Source: an uncultured Bacilli bacterium
Lineage (GTDB): Bacteria; Bacillota_I; Bacilli_A; RF39; UBA660
NCBI GenBank assembly: GCA_910587065.1
Contig: CAJUMA010000013.1
Span: 1 to 41,466 of the forward strand
Length of the DNA stretch: 41,466 bases
Reading direction: 5' to 3'
A model generated the notes under the pieces. It searched no databases and was not told where the DNA came from. It saw only the letters and a program-made list of their open reading frames with translations. Shown here piece after piece: positions 31,509-39,672 of this stretch. The position numbers and the translations under genes are program-made. Each line of letters begins with the position of its first letter. The first letter of the stretch is position 1.

Positions 31509-33264
31509 AATACAGGTTATGAGCGATAATTTGGCTAATAAAATTGCGGCTGGAGAAGTTGTTGAAAGAATTTCCTCAGTTGTTAAAGAATTAGTTGAAA
31601 ACTCAATTGATGCAAAAAGCAAATGTATAAATATTGATTTAGTTGATTCAGGGACAAAATCTATAAAAGTAACTGATGATGGCATAGGAATGGATCATGA
31701 TGATGCTTCTATGTGTTTTTTAAGACATGCTACATCAAAACTTTTAAAAGAAGATGATTTATTTTTTATTGATACACTTGGGTTTAGGGGTGAAGCGATA
31801 CCTTCAATTGCATCTGTATCTAAAGTTGAATTAAATACAAGTCAAGGAAGCATTGGCACCCATATCGTGATACATGGCGGTGAAACTATTATTGATGAAG
31901 CATCCGCTGCTAGACGTGGAACGATTATGGAAGTAACGGATTTATTTTATAATACACCAGCTCGATTAAAGTATTTAAAAAGTGATGCAACAGAACTTGC
32001 AAATGTAACATCATTCATTGAAAAGTTAGCTTTATCACGCCCTGATATATCTTTTTTATTAACTAATAATGATAAGAGAATAGTATTTACTAGTGGGTCA
32101 GGAGAATTGTTAAAAGCTATTCATGAAATATATGGTTATTCAGTTAGTTCTAACATGATAGAAGTAAGCATTAGTACAGATGATTATGATGTTTTTGGTT
32201 ATATTTGTAAGCCGGTAATACTTAAAAGTAATAGAAATCATATGACAACAATTGTAAATGGAAGATGCGTTAGAAATAATGAAATTAATAAAGCAATAAA
32301 TGATGGTTATTTTACCTTTAAACCGGATATAAAGTATCCAGTTGTTGTTTTAACGATTGAAACAGATCCGACTTTGATAGATGTCAATATTCATCCTTCG
32401 AAACAAGATATTAAATTTTCAAAAATAGATGTTTTAAAAGATTCTTTAACTAAAGAGATTTCTTCTTCTTTAAAAAGAACTCTTTTAATACCTAAGGTGG
32501 AAGTAAAAGTGCCAGATACTTATTATAATGAAATCACGATGCCAGAAGTTTTTGAAGAAGAAGTTCCTTATCAAGAGACAAAACAAGAAACATTGGATTT
32601 TAAGGAAAACTTTGCATCGGCAAAAGAAGAGGTAAATGTATCAAGTGACAGGGAAGTTTTAGAAAATGAAATAATAAAAAAACTTGAGTTATATCCGGCA
32701 GGAGTTGTTTTTGGGACATATATTATTGCTCAAAATGATGAGGGGATGTATTTAATTGATCAACATGCGGCTCAAGAAAGAATTAATTATGAAAAAGTAT
32801 TACATGCCCTAGCATCTGATAAAGTGTTTACAACTTCACTTTTAATTCCCATCACGATTGAACTTTCTAGTTCTGAATATTTAAAAATTAAAGAAAATAT
32901 GAATATCTTAGAAGAACTTGGCTTTAAAGTGGGTGATTTTGGTGTTAATACATTCATAGTAAAAGAACATCCAACTTGGTTAAGAGTGGGGCTAGAAACA
33001 GAAAGTACAAAAAGAATATTTGACATTATTATTGAAGGTAAATATTTGTTTGATCGTGTTAAGTTTCAAGACCATATTGCTGCAACTATGGCTTGTAAGA
33101 TGAGTGTTAAAGGAAATGAAGCAATTACTTTAGAACAAGCAGAAACTTTGCTTGATGATTTAGTTTTGTGTGATAATCCTTATAACTGTCCTCATGGAAG
33201 ACCAACCATTATAACTTTTACGAAATATGAACTTGAAAGAATGTTTAAAAGGGTTATGAATTAG
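31501..33264 (+). CDS. mutL: DNA mismatch repair protein MutL
   Basis: A 587-aa mismatch repair ATPase/endonuclease. GHKL ATPase motifs are KELVENSIDA, DDGIGM, RHATSKL and GFRGEAIPSIASVSKVEL near residues 30-105. A variable linker follows (about 330-390). The C-terminal domain has the nicking motif DQHAAQERINYE near 420 and CPHGRPTI near 563, so this is the endonuclease-type MutL of organisms lacking MutH. ATG 31501 has GGGGGAT upstream; an earlier ATG lies inside yqeH. No mutS is present in the window. Followed by a non-coding region. Confidence 0.97.
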   Translation: MSKIQVMSDNLANKIAAGEVVERISSVVKELVENSIDAKSKCINIDLVDSGTKSIKVTDDGIGMDHDDASMCFLRHATSKLLKEDDLFFIDTLGFRGEAIPSIASVSKVELNTSQGSIGTHIVIHGGETIIDEASAARRGTIMEVTDLFYNTPARLKYLKSDATELANVTSFIEKLALSRPDISFLLTNNDKRIVFTSGSGELLKAIHEIYGYSVSSNMIEVSISTDDYDVFGYICKPVILKSNRNHMTTIVNGRCVRNNEINKAINDGYFTFKPDIKYPVVVLTIETDPTLIDVNIHPSKQDIKFSKIDVLKDSLTKEISSSLKRTLLIPKVEVKVPDTYYNEITMPEVFEEEVPYQETKQETLDFKENFASAKEEVNVSSDREVLENEIIKKLELYPAGVVFGTYIIAQNDEGMYLIDQHAAQERINYEKVLHALASDKVFTTSLLIPITIELSSSEYLKIKENMNILEELGFKVGDFGVNTFIVKEHPTWLRVGLETESTKRIFDIIIEGKYLFDRVKFQDHIAATMACKMSVKGNEAITLEQAETLLDDLVLCDNPYNCPHGRPTIITFTKYELERMFKRVMN

Positions 33265-33299
33265 CTCTTTTTGTTTGACTTTTTTTATTAAATAAAATA

Positions 33300-33326
33300 T
33301 TGGTTAGATAGTTGAGATAATATAAT
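33300..33326 (+). promoter_or_regulatory. Candidate promoter of the RNA upstream of mraZ
   Basis: TATAAT at 33321-33326, with TTGGTT (33300-33305) 15 bases upstream as a weak -35. Confidence 0.5.
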
Positions 33327-33331
33327 AGTTG

Positions 33332-33503
33332 TGAAAGTTTCAATATAGCTCGAGTTTTCTTTAAATCCCTATAGTAAAAGAACTCTAGCACAAAAGAACT
33401 TGATAATTTATTAGTTGGATTATTAACTTAAAGAAACAGTTAATGAAGCTATAAGAAAATTAATATAAACAAGTGTAAAGGACACAAAAATGTGTCCTTT
33501 TTT
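33332..33503 (+). ncRNA. Structured RNA candidate between mutL and mraZ
   Basis: About 170 bases with no plausible ORF, bounded by a TATAAT box and a strong terminator: AAAGGACACA-AAAA-TGTGTCCTTT at 33477-33500 plus T run. Long-range pairing closes it: TTTC 33338-33341 with GAAA 33455-33458, and TATAGCT 33344-33350 with AGCTATA 33447-33453. Inside are hairpin 1 (GAGTT 33352-33356 with AACTC 33381-33385, extended by CTTT/AAAG) and hairpin 2 (ATTAACT 33422-33428 with AGTTAAT 33438-33444). No T-box or SRP signature is seen, and the fold does not obviously match 6S RNA. The mraZ promoter lies after the terminator, so this is a separate transcript rather than an mraZ leader. Confidence 0.55.
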
Positions 33504-33504
33504 A

Positions 33505-33570
33505 TTGCTTTAAGTGGGAGTGAGTAGTATACTCAATGTAGACAGTGGAGATAAGTGGAAGAAAGTGGGG
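33505..33570 (+). promoter_or_regulatory. mraZ promoter with four MraZ-type boxes
   Basis: TTGCTT (33505-33510), 17-base spacer, TATACT (33528-33533). GTGG boxes start at 33514 (between -35 and -10) and at 33545, 33555 and 33565, the last three at an exact 10-bp period (AGTGGAG, AGTGGAA, AGTGGGG). MraZ proteins bind such short GTGG-containing direct repeats near their own promoters. The last box doubles as the mraZ ribosome binding site. Autoregulation is inferred. Confidence 0.75.
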
Positions 33571-33577
33571 AATTCCA

Positions 33578-34021
33578 ATGCTGATGGGTGAGTTTCATCA
33601 TAATATTGATGAGAAAAACAGATTAGTTATCCCAAGCAAGTTTAGAAATGAACTTGGCGAGGTATTTATTGTAACTCGTGGACTTGATGGCTGTTTATTT
33701 GTTTATTCGAAAGAAGAATGGACAAAAATAACGGAAAAACTAAAAACCTTACCTTTTACGCAAGCGAATGCCCGTAAATTCACAAGATTTCTCTTATCTG
33801 GCGCTATCGAAGCTGAACTCGACAAATCGGGTCGAGTAGGCATTACCTCACACTTGATCAGTTACGCCGGTATAACAAAAGAATGCGTTATTATCGGCGC
33901 AAATGATCGTCTTGAAATATGGTCAAAAGATTCATGGGATAAATTCATGAATGACAATGATGAAGAATTTGCAAGTATTGCAGAAAATCTATTTACAACA
34001 GGTGATTATAATGCATTATAG
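33578..34021 (+). CDS. mraZ: Transcriptional regulator MraZ
   Basis: A 147-aa AbrB-like double-domain DNA-binding protein that autoregulates the division/cell-wall cluster. It starts MLMGEFHHNIDEKNRLVIPSKF, close to the MFMGEYQHTID start of B. subtilis MraZ by its core MLMGEFHHNID. A second copy of the motif follows (AIEAELDKSGRVGITSHL). ATG 33578 is seven bases after GTGGGG; an earlier in-frame start would lie inside the operator. First gene of the mraZ-rsmH-ftsL-pbp operon. Confidence 0.95.
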   Translation: MLMGEFHHNIDEKNRLVIPSKFRNELGEVFIVTRGLDGCLFVYSKEEWTKITEKLKTLPFTQANARKFTRFLLSGAIEAELDKSGRVGITSHLISYAGITKECVIIGANDRLEIWSKDSWDKFMNDNDEEFASIAENLFTTGDYNAL

Positions 34022-34922
34022 TGTATTACTTAATGAGTCTATAGAGGGACTTGATATAAAAAGTAATGGTATTTATGTCGATGGAACACTTGGATATGGT
34101 GGGCATTCAGAAGAAATATTAAAAAGACTTGATGGTGGACATTTATATGCGTTTGATAATGATATTTGTGCAATAAATTATAGTAAAGAACGATTAAGTA
34201 AGTACGGTGATAAAGTAACGTTTATTCATTCAAACTTTGAAAATCTAAAGGAAAAGTTAGAAGAATATGATGTAACGAAGATTGATGGAATTGTTTTAGA
34301 TTTAGGATTTTCTTCCCCACAAATAGATGATCCAAATCGCGGATTTTCTTTCATGAAAGATGCAAAACTTGATATGCGAATGAATATGGAGCAAGAACTA
34401 TCGGCTTATGAAGTTGTAAATGATTATAAGGAGGAAGATTTAACCAATATATTTTATAAATATGCTGAAGAAAAGTATTCAAGGTCTATAGCACATAATA
34501 TTGTTTTAAAAAGACCAATTGAGAGTACTTTGGCTTTAGTTTCTATAATTACTTCAAGTGTGCCAACGAAATATGCACTTTCAAGACATCCTGAAAGAGT
34601 AATATTTCAGGCAATAAGAATCGAGGTTAACAAAGAATTAAGTGTATTGGAAAGTGTGCTACCAGAGGCAATTGATATGCTTAACGAGGGTGGAAGAATA
34701 AGTGTTATAACATTTCATTCTTTGGAAGACAGAATTGTCAAACAAACATTTAAAAAGTATTCCGAGATTGATAAACTTGTTAGCGGACTTCCAGTAATAC
34801 CAGATGAATATAAGCCAAAAATAAAACTAATAAATAAGAAACCTATTTTACCAAGTAGTAAAGAGAGACTTGAAAATAGCCGTAGTAAAAGTGCAAAATT
34901 AAGAATAATTGAAAGGGTTTGA
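34011..34922 (+). CDS. rsmH: 16S rRNA (cytosine-1402-N4)-methyltransferase RsmH
   Basis: A 303-aa S-adenosylmethionine-dependent enzyme that methylates N4 of C1402 in 16S rRNA. It starts MHYSVLLNESIEGLDI. The AdoMet site is YVDGTLGYGGHSEEIL, and further family motifs are DGIVLDLGFSSPQIDDPNRGFSF, cited by LGFSSPQID, FQAIRIEVNKEL and ISFHSLEDRIVKQTFK-like (VITFHSLEDRIVK). ATG 34011 with AGGTGAT upstream is used; the open frame before it lies in mraZ. It overlaps mraZ by 11 bases, implying coupling. Confidence 0.96.
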   Translation: MHYSVLLNESIEGLDIKSNGIYVDGTLGYGGHSEEILKRLDGGHLYAFDNDICAINYSKERLSKYGDKVTFIHSNFENLKEKLEEYDVTKIDGIVLDLGFSSPQIDDPNRGFSFMKDAKLDMRMNMEQELSAYEVVNDYKEEDLTNIFYKYAEEKYSRSIAHNIVLKRPIESTLALVSIITSSVPTKYALSRHPERVIFQAIRIEVNKELSVLESVLPEAIDMLNEGGRISVITFHSLEDRIVKQTFKKYSEIDKLVSGLPVIPDEYKPKIKLINKKPILPSSKERLENSRSKSAKLRIIERV

Positions 34923-34927
34923 TTAAT

Positions 34928-35227
34928 ATGAAAAAAACAACTGCACCAGTAGCAAGAATTAAACTTAGAAAAGGGGAAAGATTTATACTATTTATAATAG
35001 GTATATTTGCTTTACTTACACCAATTTCGATAGTTTATTCTTATGCTTCTTTATCTAGTTCAAATATAGAAGTTGAAAAACTAAAAAAGGAAATTGAAAA
35101 ACAAGAAAATGTTAACGCTGGATTATCAATGCAGGTTGATGAACTTGCAAGTCTTTCTAATATTCAAGATATTGCAAAAGCCTATGGATTAAGTTATAAT
35201 AATGATAACATTATAATTATAAGATAG
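34928..35227 (+). CDS. ftsL: FtsL-like division protein
   Basis: A 99-aa bitopic membrane protein. A short basic cytoplasmic tail (ARIKLRKGER) precedes one membrane helix (FILFIIGIFALLTPISIVYSY, about 24-44), then a coiled coil (about 50-80; EVEKLKKEIEKQENVNAGL) and a short C-terminal tail. Sequence is poorly conserved in this family, so position between rsmH and the division transpeptidase, size and topology carry the call. FtsL partners with DivIC and FtsB-type proteins at the septum. ATG 34928 is preferred to TTG 34919, which overlaps the rsmH stop. Confidence 0.8.
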   Translation: MKKTTAPVARIKLRKGERFILFIIGIFALLTPISIVYSYASLSSSNIEVEKLKKEIEKQENVNAGLSMQVDELASLSNIQDIAKAYGLSYNNDNIIIIR

Positions 35228-35239
35228 AAGGTTTTAATT

Positions 35240-37411
35240 ATGAAATATACTAACAACACAATAAGAATAAACTATTTATTTATTTTGAGTGTTGTTATTT
35301 TATTTTGTGTTTTTATTTATAAACTTTCTTATGTGGCTTTGAATGATACTGTTGAAGGTGTTAATCTTGCTGAACTTGCAAGAAATAGAAGTACGGGAAA
35401 AAGGATTATTCAAGCAGAGCGAGGAAGGATTTACGATAACGCAGGTGAATTACTTGCACAAAATGTTAATAGTTATAAGATGATAGCTTATTTAAATGAG
35501 TCTAGAACAACTGATGAAAGGTATCCAAAACACGTTGTTGATAAGCCATATACGGCAGCGTCTTTAGCTAAAATTTTAAATGATAATGGTATTGCAGTTA
35601 CGGAAAAATATATACTTGATTTACTAAATCAAACAGGACTTTATCAAACTGAATTTGGAACAGTAGGTAAAGGTTTGACGGAAAATTTGAAACGCCAAAT
35701 AGAAGCTCTAGATTTACCAGGGATTGATTTTATTAAGACAAGTAAGAGGTATTATCAAAATGGTGATTTTGCATCTTATATTGTTGGTTATGCAAAAACT
35801 TATGAAACAGAAGAAGGACCTAATACGATTGGAGAACTTGGTATTGAAGGCTACTGTGATAAATATTTAAAGGGTAAAGATGGATCAGTTGTCTATCAAA
35901 AAGATGCTTATGGATATCCAATGGCAGGCGCTGATAAGATTACTTATACAGAAGAAGCTCAAGATGGCTATAATGTTTACTTAACTTTAGATAAACAAGT
36001 TCAGATTTTTTTAGACAATGCTGTCGAAGAACTTAAAAAATTTAATCCAGAATGGATTACTTTAACTATTGCTGATGCAAAGACAGGAGCAATTATTGGT
36101 TCTTCTACAAGTCCATCATTTAATCCAAATACTTTAAATATTACAGAATATAAAAATCCTTTAATAAGTTTTACGTATGAGCCAGGATCAACTATGAAAA
36201 TATTTTCTTTTATGTCTGCAATAGAAGATCCGAGTGGAGTTTATAATGGAGATGAATTATATCACTCTGGTACAATTAATGTCGCTGATTATACAATTAA
36301 AGACTGGAATAGGGTTGGTTGGGGGAATATTTCTTTTGATACAGGATTTACTTATTCATCAAATGTTGCTGCTGTTAAGCTTGCTCAAAGATTAGGAAAA
36401 AGAAAGTTAACAGAATATTATGAAAAATTAGGCTTTGGTAAAAAGACAGATATTGAACTTGCTAATGAAGCATCTGGAAATATTAATTTTGAATACGAAG
36501 TAGAACTTGCATCGGCTTCATATGGTCAAGGTATTTCTGTAACACCAATTCAAATGATTCAAGCATTAACGACGATTACAAATGATGGAACAGTTTTAAA
36601 ACCCTATATAATAGATAAAGTTGTAGATACAAATACCGATGAAGTAGTTTATAAAGGAAAAAGAACAGAACTTAATAAAGTTTATTCAACTTCTACAGTT
36701 AATAAAATAATTGATTTAATGGATAAAACAGTTAATTCAAATGATTCTGTCGCAACTGGTAAAGTTTATGCAACGCCTGCTGTAAGGCTTATTGGTAAGA
36801 CAGGAACTGCTAATTATGTTGGTAGTGATGGGAAATATGTAACAGGATCATATAATAATATAAGGTCTTTTGCGGGAATATTTCCTAAAGAAAATCCGGA
36901 ATATATAATTTATGTTGCTCAAAAAGATTTCCAAGGTACTAGTAAAAACATTGGTAATGTTATAAAAGATTTGGTAGAAAGTGTTGCTAAATATCGTAAT
37001 TTGGATGAAAGACCTAGTGATAAGGATGAAACGAAAATTGTTAATGTTGGCAATTATTTAAATACATCTTTAATATCTAGTCAATCTAAGTTATCTAATT
37101 TAGGCGTAACACCAATTGTGATTGGAAATGGAGAAACTGTAGTAAGTCAGTATCCCAAAAAAGGAACTAAGGTTTCGCAAAAATCAAAAGTTTTCTTACT
37201 TACAAATGGTACAGAACAAATTATGCCAGACATGAGAGGCTGGAGTAGTAGTGAAGTTATGACATTTGCAAGCATTTTAAAAATCCCATTAACTATTAAT
37301 GGATATGGTTACGTTTCATCGACAAATATAGAACCAGGTGCTATAATAGATTCATCAACAGATCTTGTAGTTAATTTAGCAAATATAGATGCAGGATCAT
37401 TAGTTAGTTAG
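35240..37411 (+). CDS. Class B penicillin-binding protein with PASTA domains (division transpeptidase)
   Basis: A 723-aa monofunctional transpeptidase cross-linking septal peptidoglycan, of the PBP2B/SpoVD type. The membrane anchor is at about 10-30 (LFILSVVILFCVFIYKLSYV). A PBP dimerisation domain follows (AERGRIYDNAGELLA). The catalytic Ser is in EPGSTMKIF near 316, SxN in YSSNVAAVKLA near 372 and KTG in IGKTGTANYVG near 519. Two PASTA domains (about 590-715) close the protein. Its place after ftsL makes septal function likely. Orthology to pbpB versus spoVD cannot be decided here, since both carry PASTA domains in some species. Confidence 0.92.
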   Translation: MKYTNNTIRINYLFILSVVILFCVFIYKLSYVALNDTVEGVNLAELARNRSTGKRIIQAERGRIYDNAGELLAQNVNSYKMIAYLNESRTTDERYPKHVVDKPYTAASLAKILNDNGIAVTEKYILDLLNQTGLYQTEFGTVGKGLTENLKRQIEALDLPGIDFIKTSKRYYQNGDFASYIVGYAKTYETEEGPNTIGELGIEGYCDKYLKGKDGSVVYQKDAYGYPMAGADKITYTEEAQDGYNVYLTLDKQVQIFLDNAVEELKKFNPEWITLTIADAKTGAIIGSSTSPSFNPNTLNITEYKNPLISFTYEPGSTMKIFSFMSAIEDPSGVYNGDELYHSGTINVADYTIKDWNRVGWGNISFDTGFTYSSNVAAVKLAQRLGKRKLTEYYEKLGFGKKTDIELANEASGNINFEYEVELASASYGQGISVTPIQMIQALTTITNDGTVLKPYIIDKVVDTNTDEVVYKGKRTELNKVYSTSTVNKIIDLMDKTVNSNDSVATGKVYATPAVRLIGKTGTANYVGSDGKYVTGSYNNIRSFAGIFPKENPEYIIYVAQKDFQGTSKNIGNVIKDLVESVAKYRNLDERPSDKDETKIVNVGNYLNTSLISSQSKLSNLGVTPIVIGNGETVVSQYPKKGTKVSQKSKVFLLTNGTEQIMPDMRGWSSSEVMTFASILKIPLTINGYGYVSSTNIEPGAIIDSSTDLVVNLANIDAGSLVS

Positions 37412-37421
37412 GAGAAGTAAC

Positions 37422-38006
37422 ATGGAAAAGAAAAAACAAAAAATTAAAAAGAAAACAGAAAATGAAAAGAATAAAATATTAATGAAGATAAAAAACTTTT
37501 TTAATAACCCAGTGCCTCTTATAATTGTTCTTATTGCAATTATTTGTGTTTTACTCATATTTATTTCTAAAATGAATACAAAATCAAAAATATATGTTGG
37601 AGAAATTAATAAAGATGGAATGCAAGTTGTTAATGTTCATTATTTTACTAATAATGATATGAATTATTTTTATTCATCAACTCCTTTATATATTGGAGAA
37701 TATAAGGATAAGGAAGTTTATTCATACCAAATAGGTTATTATGTTGAAGATAAAAATGGAGAAATTTATGAATTTGCAACTCGTAGTAAGAGTGCTGATA
37801 CAAAAGCTAAACTGTCTGTTATAATTGAAGAGTTAGGTGGTTGGAGTTTTGCGGAATCATATAACAATAAGTATTTTTTCACAAATGAAGTTATAAATAA
37901 CATGGATAATTTGCATTTAATGATTAAGGCTAGTACTAAAAAAGGTACAAATGAGGCTGATATTAGTTTAGATTTTAAAGTAGATTTAACTAAGATATCT
38001 AAGTAA
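37422..38006 (+). CDS. Single-pass membrane protein of unknown function in the division operon
   Basis: A 194-aa protein with a very basic N-terminus (KKKQKIKKKTENEKNK), a membrane helix (PLIIVLIAIICVLLIFIS, about 32-49) and an external domain of about 140 residues. Tyrosine-rich elements (YYSSTPLYIGEYKDKEVYSYQIG) occur there, cited by SSTPLYIGEY. I do not recognise it. It follows the PBP gene by ten bases with AGGAGAAG as ribosome binding site, so it is cotranscribed with mraZ-rsmH-ftsL-pbp, where mraY or murein genes usually stand. A terminator follows it, ending the cluster early. Confidence 0.7.
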   Translation: MEKKKQKIKKKTENEKNKILMKIKNFFNNPVPLIIVLIAIICVLLIFISKMNTKSKIYVGEINKDGMQVVNVHYFTNNDMNYFYSSTPLYIGEYKDKEVYSYQIGYYVEDKNGEIYEFATRSKSADTKAKLSVIIEELGGWSFAESYNNKYFFTNEVINNMDNLHLMIKASTKKGTNEADISLDFKVDLTKISK

Positions 38007-38037
38007 TGTTTAAATTTAATAACGAGATTTTATGAAA

Positions 38038-38072
38038 AAGAATATCCGCTTCAGTAAGGGATATTTTTTTTA
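38038..38072 (+). terminator. Intrinsic terminator ending the mraZ operon
   Basis: AATATCC...GGATATT stem with inner CTT/AAG pairs and a long T run. Confidence 0.88.
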
Positions 38073-38132
38073 GATAAAGTATATGAAATTTCTTAGAAGC
38101 CATTTATTTATGTAAATAAACTTTTAAATATG

Positions 38133-38141
38133 TGTTATAAT
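38133..38141 (+). promoter_or_regulatory. Extended -10 promoter of the deacetylase gene
   Basis: TGT followed by TATAAT (38136-38141), 18 bases before the start codon. Confidence 0.6.
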
Positions 38142-38159
38142 AACTTTAGAGGTAGTATT

Positions 38160-39611
38160 ATGAAGTATTTAAGAAGAAAACGTAAGATAAAATTGAGTGA
38201 TTATGGACATTTTTTGATTTTAGTAGTGTTGCTAGATTTCTTTTTAATATCTAATTTATTGCGTGTTGATATGACTTATGCATCCATTGATGCTGGTATT
38301 AAACTTGATATGATAGGAGATGTTAATCAAGTTTTACAAATTAATACAGATTATGTAGATTCAGGTGTTAAAGTTACAGTAGATGATCAAGAATTGACAT
38401 TAGATGATATGGACTATTCAATCGAAAATAATGTTGATTCAAGTGCAGTTGGAGACTATAAGGTAAAATATCATGTTATTTATGATAATAAGAATTATGA
38501 TTTAATAAGAAATGTAACAGTAGTTGATACTACACCTCCTGAGATAAATATTTTAACTAGTAAAGTTAGTAAGAACTCTTGTGGCAATAACCTAAAATAT
38601 TATGCTATAGATAATTATGATGGAATTTTAACTGATAAAGTAAGTGTCATTGAAGAGAATGGTTTATTTAAGTTAACGGTTACTGATTCTTCGGGAAATA
38701 AAACAGAAAAAACAGTTCCTGTTAGTGAGACTATAAATGATTATGTTTTAGAACTTGTAGGAAATTTATATACATATGTAAAAGTGGGACAAGACTACAT
38801 AGATGAGGGAGCTAAAGTTACTAATATTTGTGGTAAAGTGTTAGATGTTCCATACCAAGTTGATGGGGATGTAGATACTAGTACTCCAGGAGAATATACG
38901 ATTTATTATCGTGTAAATGGCGTAGACGCTTATCAAATGCGCAAAGTTGTGGTGTATAATAATTATAATCAACCACAAATTACAAGTGATGAGGAAAAGG
39001 TAATATATTTAACATTTGATGATGGCCCAGGCGTTTATACGGAAGAACTTTTAAATATTTTAGACAAATATAATGTTAAAGCTACATTTTTTGTAACTGC
39101 TCAATTTAATAAATATTTACCACTTTTAAAAAGAGAAGCATCTTCTGGTCATGTTGTTGCACTTCATACATATACGCATAATTGGAATTTATATCGTAGT
39201 TTTGCAAATTATTACAAAGATTTTAATGAAATGAATAAAAAGATAGAAGAGTATACAGGTAGTAAAACCAAACTATTTAGATTCCCTGGTGGAGGCTCCA
39301 ATACAATAAGTAAGGGTAAAGCAACGGGAGTTGTTAGTTATATTGCATCACGTATGCAAGAAGAAGGCTATACTTATTTTGATTGGAATGTTGATTCAGG
39401 TGATGCTGCTGGAGCTAACAGTAGTAAAATCTATAATAATGTAATTAGTGGAATAAGCGAAAGAAATTATTCTGTCGTTTTAATGCATGATATTAAAAGA
39501 CCAACAATTGATACAATTGAGAAAATTATTGTTTATGCATTAGACAATGGATATACATTTAAGACATTGTCTAGTAACTCTCCAACTGTACACCATCATG
39601 TCAATAATTAA
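38160..39611 (+). CDS. Secreted NodB-type polysaccharide deacetylase with two Ig-like domains
   Basis: A 483-aa membrane-anchored or secreted deacetylase of carbohydrate esterase family 4, probably acting on peptidoglycan N-acetylglucosamine. A signal/anchor helix (HFLILVVLLDFFLISNLL, about 17-34) precedes two Ig-like (DUF5011-type) domains, IGDVNQVLQINTDYVDSG and LVGNLYTYVKVGQDYIDEG, each ending in a VVD or VVV strand. The catalytic domain (about 280-470) has TFDDGPG (motif 1), HVVALHTYTHNW (metal His pair), RFPGGGSN, WNVDSGD and VLMHDI. ATG 38160 follows AGAGGT; the earlier in-frame ATG at 38130 lies before the -10 box. Such enzymes protect the wall from lysozyme. Confidence 0.92.
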   Translation: MKYLRRKRKIKLSDYGHFLILVVLLDFFLISNLLRVDMTYASIDAGIKLDMIGDVNQVLQINTDYVDSGVKVTVDDQELTLDDMDYSIENNVDSSAVGDYKVKYHVIYDNKNYDLIRNVTVVDTTPPEINILTSKVSKNSCGNNLKYYAIDNYDGILTDKVSVIEENGLFKLTVTDSSGNKTEKTVPVSETINDYVLELVGNLYTYVKVGQDYIDEGAKVTNICGKVLDVPYQVDGDVDTSTPGEYTIYYRVNGVDAYQMRKVVVYNNYNQPQITSDEEKVIYLTFDDGPGVYTEELLNILDKYNVKATFFVTAQFNKYLPLLKREASSGHVVALHTYTHNWNLYRSFANYYKDFNEMNKKIEEYTGSKTKLFRFPGGGSNTISKGKATGVVSYIASRMQEEGYTYFDWNVDSGDAAGANSSKIYNNVISGISERNYSVVLMHDIKRPTIDTIEKIIVYALDNGYTFKTLSSNSPTVHHHVNN

Positions 39612-39640
39612 TTGCTTATTTACAGTTTATAATATATAAT
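39612..39640 (+). promoter_or_regulatory. Promoter of the 39673 gene
   Basis: TTGCTT (39612-39617), 17-base spacer, TATAAT (39635-39640). A second TATAAT at 39628-39633 is at the wrong spacing. Confidence 0.7.
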
Positions 39641-39672
39641 TAAATTATAAGTTGTATGGAGGTATTTGAAGT

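Noticed and set aside
33332..33503. A second T-box or a 6S RNA
   Set aside because: The GGTGG core of a T-box is absent, and hairpin 1 starts directly next to the closing stem, unlike the central bubble layout of 6S RNA; left as unassigned.
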